Shown one piece after another: positions 60,360-64,000 of a stretch of DNA of 64,000 nucleotides. The translations under genes and the position numbers were made by a program. The DNA lies in NCBI GenBank assembly GCA_031262485.1, contig JAISHO010000011.1:1-64000 (forward strand). The letters run 5' to 3'. Numbering within the stretch: the first letter of the stretch is position 1; each line of letters starts with the position of its first letter. The notes under the pieces were generated by a model. It did not search any database and was not told the origin of the DNA. It worked only from the letters and a program-made list of their open reading frames with translations. This stretch comes from Propionibacteriaceae bacterium. GTDB taxonomy: Bacteria > Actinomycetota > Actinomycetes > Propionibacteriales > Propionibacteriaceae.

Positions 60360-60472
60360 GTCGTCTCCTCCAGAACAGATGGAACAGTTTCCCCCAACCC
60401 GAGAGCGATTCTACGGGCCGCCTCTCCCTACTCCCACCTCCGACGAGCGGGCAGAGATGAGTGCGCGAATCG

Positions 60473-60505
60473 CATGGTTTGTATCAGAAATTGATTCAAA
60501 CCATG
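60473..60505. repeat. 9-bp inverted repeat between hicB-like and Nudix genes
   Basis: CATGGTTTG (60473-60481) and CAAACCATG (60497-60505), with a 15-base loop. It may act as a hairpin terminator after the hicB-like gene (ends 60527) or as an operator for the Nudix gene. Confidence 0.5.
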
Positions 60506-60526
60506 ATCCTGCGGAACTGCGAGAAC

Positions 60527-60853
60527 TCAGGCGGCAAGACGCGTCGCAGCGAGCCGGTTGAGCGAGATGTTCTGCTCAGCCGCCTCGAGGGCGAGACGAC
60601 GGTGAGCCTCCGGCGGGATCCGCACCATGAACTTCCCGGAGTAATCCTTATCAGCGATCGCCTCCGGCGGCGTCTCTCCGTTTGTCCTCATATCAGCGAC
60701 GACATCGGCGACGAGTCGCCGGATACCGGAGAACGCCGTGTTCGGGTCATCAGACACCCAGGACAGCGATGGCATCTCCGCGACCGTGCCGATGTGGCAA
60801 GCGTCCTCCGGCGACCAATGGACGCTATAGGTGTAATGCTCGTATCGATTCAT
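60527..60853 (-). CDS. HicB-family antitoxin, apparently without HicA
   Basis: 108 residues. HYTYSVHWSPEDACHIGTVAE is the degraded RNase-H-like HicB fold; the C-terminal GKFMVRIPPEAHRRLALEAAE, QNISLNRLAA is an Arc-type DNA-binding part. No HicA (60-residue double-stranded RNA-binding toxin) frame lies on either side. Confidence 0.8.
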   Translation of the reverse strand: MNRYEHYTYSVHWSPEDACHIGTVAEMPSLSWVSDDPNTAFSGIRRLVADVVADMRTNGETPPEAIADKDYSGKFMVRIPPEAHRRLALEAAEQNISLNRLAATRLAA

Positions 60854-60882
60854 CGTTCATCTTTCTTCCTAATCGAGGATCA

Positions 60883-61743
60883 TCAACGCCGCTGGCAGTG
60901 GGGACAGTAGTGCGTCCCCCTCCCGGCGACTCTCGTTTTTTTGATCGTCGTGCCGCAGCGGTGGCAGGGGTCGCCGTCGCGGCGGAAGACGTGGGCGAAG
61001 TCGAGGTAGGCGCCGCGGCGGCCCTCGGCGTCGACGTAGTTGCGGTCGGTCGAACCACCGAGGCTTAAGGAAAGCTCCATGACGTCGCGGGCGGATTCGA
61101 AGAGCTGGCGCAGTTTGACGGCGGAGACGTCGGCGACTAGACGGGACGGGTTGACGCGGGCCGCCCACAGCGCTTCGTCGGCATAGATATTGCCAATTCC
61201 AGCGACGACGGATTGGTCGAGCAGGGCCGCCTTGATTGAAGTGCGCGGATGGCGGGCGACGCGGCGTTTGAACTCGTCCAGGCCATCCGGCTCGAGAGGT
61301 TCGGGGCCGAGGCGGCGGATGAATTCCATCTCCTCGACGGCCGATGTCGGCATGAGACGGATCCAGCCGAATTTGCGTTGGTCGTTGAAGAAGAGGCGCA
61401 GGTCTCCGTCGAGGGTGAGGATGACGCGGGTCGAACGGTCGGGCAGGGCGTCGACGAGGGAGTCCGACGGGTGCCCGCCGCCCCAGGTCTCAGCGCCGCG
61501 CACGACCATCTGGCCGGTCATTTTGAGGTGGACGACAAGCGACGTGGCGTCGTCGAGATCGAGGATGAGGACCTTGGCCCGGCGGCGGGCGGCGATCACC
61601 GTCGACCCAACGGGCGACGATTTCACACGTTCGTCGATGAGAAAAGATTTACCTTCGCGCACCTCTACGCCGAGGATGCGATGTCCGACGACGAGGCGTT
61701 CCAGGCCGCGTCGGACCGTCTCTACTTCGGGGAGCTCAGGCAC
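60883..61743 (-). CDS. mutM: Formamidopyrimidine-DNA glycosylase
   Basis: 286 residues. MPELPEVETVRRGLE carries the catalytic Pro2/Glu3; Lys in HLKMTGQM; the helix-two-turn-helix VAGIGNIYADEALW; and a C-terminal zinc finger CHRCGTTIKK ... YCPHC with four Cys. It removes oxidised purines such as 8-oxoG. All catalytic residues are present. Confidence 0.95.
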   Translation of the reverse strand: MPELPEVETVRRGLERLVVGHRILGVEVREGKSFLIDERVKSSPVGSTVIAARRRAKVLILDLDDATSLVVHLKMTGQMVVRGAETWGGGHPSDSLVDALPDRSTRVILTLDGDLRLFFNDQRKFGWIRLMPTSAVEEMEFIRRLGPEPLEPDGLDEFKRRVARHPRTSIKAALLDQSVVAGIGNIYADEALWAARVNPSRLVADVSAVKLRQLFESARDVMELSLSLGGSTDRNYVDAEGRRGAYLDFAHVFRRDGDPCHRCGTTIKKTRVAGRGTHYCPHCQRR

Positions 61744-61776
61744 AGCTCGATTGTGCCATGCTTGAGAAGACGACGA

Positions 61777-62118
61777 TCAGCGCAGATCGTTGCCCTTGTA
61801 GATCGCCCCGTTGGGGTTCTGCTGCGGCGCCTGCGTGAACTGTTGCGGCATCTGTTGCTGCTGCCCCGGGGGGAGCATCCCGGCCGGCCAGTTGATCTGG
61901 ATCATCGGTTGCTGCGAACCGGAGCGCCACCCGAGGGTGACGGCGAGGATCGCGACGACGGGAATGGCGAGGAAGACGACCCAGGCCGTCGCCCAGGCCC
62001 AGAAGTTGAAGCCGAGATAAAGGTAGAGCGACGTCGCGAGCATCGGCGTGGCGATGAGCGCCAGGATCGCCCACGGGGACATGCCCCCTCGCCGTTGCGG
62101 CGCAGGATAGTAACTCAT
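61777..62118 (-). CDS. Small two-helix membrane protein with Gln/Pro-rich tail
   Basis: 113 residues. Helices at about 17-36 (AILALIATPMLATSLYLYLG) and 40-63 are followed by a Gln/Pro/Met-rich tail. No family recognised. The ATG start is preceded by a weak GAGGGAAT ribosome site. Confidence 0.65.
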   Translation of the reverse strand: MSYYPAPQRRGGMSPWAILALIATPMLATSLYLYLGFNFWAWATAWVVFLAIPVVAILAVTLGWRSGSQQPMIQINWPAGMLPPGQQQQMPQQFTQAPQQNPNGAIYKGNDLR

Positions 62119-62336
62119 TGGATTCCCTCATCTCCGGCGCGACCGTCAGGTTTGTGCTCTTCGATCCCCCGACCTAGCACAGGGCCCGCACGCCTTCTCT
62201 AGAGTAACAGAGCCCTCCAATCAAGAACAAAGCTTTCATCACCATGTGGCTAGGGGAAACGCCGGAGAGCCAGCGTCGGTCCGGGCATGACCCTCAGTGA
62301 ACCCTGAGGCCCTTGGGAGGAACGAACCCGACCGGC

Positions 62337-63722
62337 TCATGTCGTCGACACCTCTGACGTCGCATCGCTCTTCCTCGTCCCGTTATCGTCGGTCGTCTCC
62401 CCCGGCGAAACCTCCTCGCTCGGGCGATACCAGATCAACGTCGCGATCACGCCGATGATGAGGAGGACGAACGTCAGCGCGATCGGGAGGGCACGGTCGA
62501 GGTCGGAGAGCCCCCCGGCGATCCAGCCGAAGGGGGCCGTCGCGAGCATGATGATGGTGCGTTGCACAGCCATGACGCGGGCGCGCTCAGCCGGGTCGAC
62601 ATGGAGGGCGACGAGGGCCTCGCCGAGCATGCCGAGGATGGCGACGCCGAAACCGGCGGCGATGAGCGAGACGACAAGGAGCGTGTATGTGCCGACACCG
62701 GGCCCACCCCCTGGCACCGGGGTGAACGTCAGGAGAAGTTGCCCGACGGCGAAGACGCCGAAGCCGAGGAGGAGGGCACGGCGCTGGTTGAACGCGTGGG
62801 TGACGCGCGGGATGACGGTGAAGAGGAGGATGATCGCCAGCAGGGAGCGCAGCATTTGGAAATACGGCAGGAGGACGTCGGGGACGCCGAGACGCTGATT
62901 GACGACGATCGGCCAAAAGGTCGCGTTGACAAGGCCGACGATGCTGACGAGCGTGGCGACGACGATGGCGAAGATCGAACCAGGCGACCGTCGGATCACC
63001 CCGAGCACCCCGCGATACCCGGCCAGCAGACTCCCCCAGCTTTGGCCGGCTGTCTCGCGCATGCGGATCTCGCCGCGGGCCGTCTCGTGCGACCAGACGT
63101 ATAGCCAGATGATCTTGCCGAGCATGATGACGGCGGCGTTGACGTAGAGCACGCGCACCGCCGTCTCGAGGCCGAACTGGGCGACGAGGAGGGACGCGAT
63201 CGGCGCGAAAATGGCGGAGAGATGCCCGGCCATGATGATGAGCGAGTAGATCCGCGTGATCTGGTCGCGCTCGGCGTCCTCGGCCAAGAGGCAATCCCAC
63301 GAGTTCGCCGTCACCGTCCAGGCGCCGTTGATGATCGACGCGACGAGGAAATACCAGAAGTTCTCCGCCACCGCCCACACGACGCAGGGAATGACCCAGG
63401 CGATGGCGTCGAACACGGCCGTCGTCCAGCGGCGTCCCAGCTTGTCGGTGATGACGCCGCCAAGCAGCGCGAACGCCATCTGGCTCAGCGCCCCCAATGA
63501 CGTGACAAGGCCGATCGTCGAATCGGACAGCCCGAGGGCGACCATGTAGACGGACGCGTAGGGCAGACACAGCGCCACCGAGATCCCCCACAACGGCTCG
63601 GTGTAGACGCAGGCGCGTGGGTTGCCACGCAGCGAGACGAGGGTCGCGACCAACGGGTTACGCGGCGGGCGTCGCTCGCGCTTCAGCTTCGTCATCGTCG
63701 TCGACGATTGGTCTGATGGCAC
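62337..63722 (-). CDS. MFS transporter
   Basis: 461 residues with about twelve helices. SVALCLPYASVYMVALGLSD opens the first half; GGVITDKLGRRWTTAVFDAI is the cytoplasmic 2-3 loop motif. The C-terminal ~35 residues are polar. Substrate unknown. CCTCAG-N6-CTGAGG at about 62290-62307 downstream may be its terminator. Confidence 0.82.
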   Translation of the reverse strand: MPSDQSSTTMTKLKRERRPPRNPLVATLVSLRGNPRACVYTEPLWGISVALCLPYASVYMVALGLSDSTIGLVTSLGALSQMAFALLGGVITDKLGRRWTTAVFDAIAWVIPCVVWAVAENFWYFLVASIINGAWTVTANSWDCLLAEDAERDQITRIYSLIIMAGHLSAIFAPIASLLVAQFGLETAVRVLYVNAAVIMLGKIIWLYVWSHETARGEIRMRETAGQSWGSLLAGYRGVLGVIRRSPGSIFAIVVATLVSIVGLVNATFWPIVVNQRLGVPDVLLPYFQMLRSLLAIILLFTVIPRVTHAFNQRRALLLGFGVFAVGQLLLTFTPVPGGGPGVGTYTLLVVSLIAAGFGVAILGMLGEALVALHVDPAERARVMAVQRTIIMLATAPFGWIAGGLSDLDRALPIALTFVLLIIGVIATLIWYRPSEEVSPGETTDDNGTRKSDATSEVSTT

Positions 63723-63859
63723 CCGCTCATCGTAGGGGCTGGGGGTGAACGCTCACCCCTGGAGAACCTGGATTCAGTGGACGGCCCTCAACGTCTCAGC
63801 ATCTGCTGCCACCAACGGCTCACAGTCGTCACCCATGAGCGACACAAACACGTGGGGAG

Positions 63860-64000
63860 TCAGCTCCGGTACTCCCGAGGCGTCATCCCCGTCGCTTCTT
63901 TGAAGAGTCGGGAGAAATAGTTCGAGCGGAAACCGAGGTCGTGGGCGATTTGCGCGACGGGGAGATCGGTGTGGCGCAGAAGGAGACGGGCGCGTTCGAG
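63860..64000 (-). CDS. AraC-family transcriptional regulator (C-terminal part, runs off right edge)
   Basis: 46 codons to a TGA at 63860. LPVAQIAHDLGFRSNYFSRL followed by FKEATGMTPREYR is the second helix-turn-helix of AraC proteins. The sensor part lies outside the window. It is 137 bases from the MFS start, on the same strand, upstream of it. Confidence 0.88.
   Translation of the reverse strand, partial: LERARLLLRHTDLPVAQIAHDLGFRSNYFSRLFKEATGMTPREYRS

Noticed and set aside
60340..60561. 73-residue plus-strand frame between the Nudix and hicB-like genes
   Set aside because: No family likeness, overlaps both neighbours, and contains the inverted repeat.

Overview
The window comes from a high-GC actinobacterium. 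Signs of this are GTG/TTG starts, DUF2510 proteins, an Rpf-type resuscitation factor, a DinB-like protein of a mycothiol-linked family and an LPXTG surface protein. I cannot place it below phylum level with confidence.

Bases 1-13,400 form a defence and stress island. A tightly overlapping minus-strand operon (9908 to past the left edge) encodes a type III-D CRISPR effector built from fused subunits: Cas10 with intact GGDD and no HD domain, a Cas7-Cas5-Cas11-like fusion, a double Cas7, Csx19 and a Cas7 of the TIGR03986 type. This is the subunit set described for the III-Dv variant. The last gene, cut by the window edge, encodes a two-helix membrane protein with a SAVED-like soluble part and is translationally coupled to the cas genes; it is a candidate cyclic-nucleotide effector. 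No cas1, cas2, cas6 or array lies beside it. Next come a Phd/PIN pair, a VapBC pair, and a HigBA locus whose toxin is interrupted by a 157-bp inverted-repeat element. A tRNA-Arg gene closes the island.

Bases 13,700-31,600 hold mostly single genes: a GNAT enzyme, a prepilin peptidase, an aldo/keto reductase, a HAD phosphatase, a DUF234 ATPase behind four tandem operator-like dyads, two DUF805 paralogues, an ACT-domain protein, a YwaF-like membrane protein, a MecA_N-type penicillin-binding lipoprotein, an acyl-CoA synthetase, a PaiB-like protein, a MerR regulator and an NAD(P)HX dehydratase. A 1.15-kb gap at 28.6-29.8 kb contains a structured leader and a 28-residue peptide ORF.

Bases 31,600-39,400 are a minus-strand run for surface glycan or glycolipid work: three glycosyltransferases, an ABC exporter and an APH-fold phosphotransferase. 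Bases 39,700-50,800 hold two DUF2510 proteins, YefM/YoeB, HipBA, a DinB-like protein, the methionine importer MetQNI, an OmpA-domain lipoprotein and a FitAB-like pair.

Bases 50,800-64,000 hold the LPXTG protein, a two-repeat CRISPR-like remnant, Rpf, a CopZ-like chaperone, a gene-free stretch rich in DnaA-box-like sites, dnaB, and a run of housekeeping genes (fructosamine kinase, AIM24, two MFS carriers, Nudix, HicB, Fpg). An AraC-family gene runs off the right edge.
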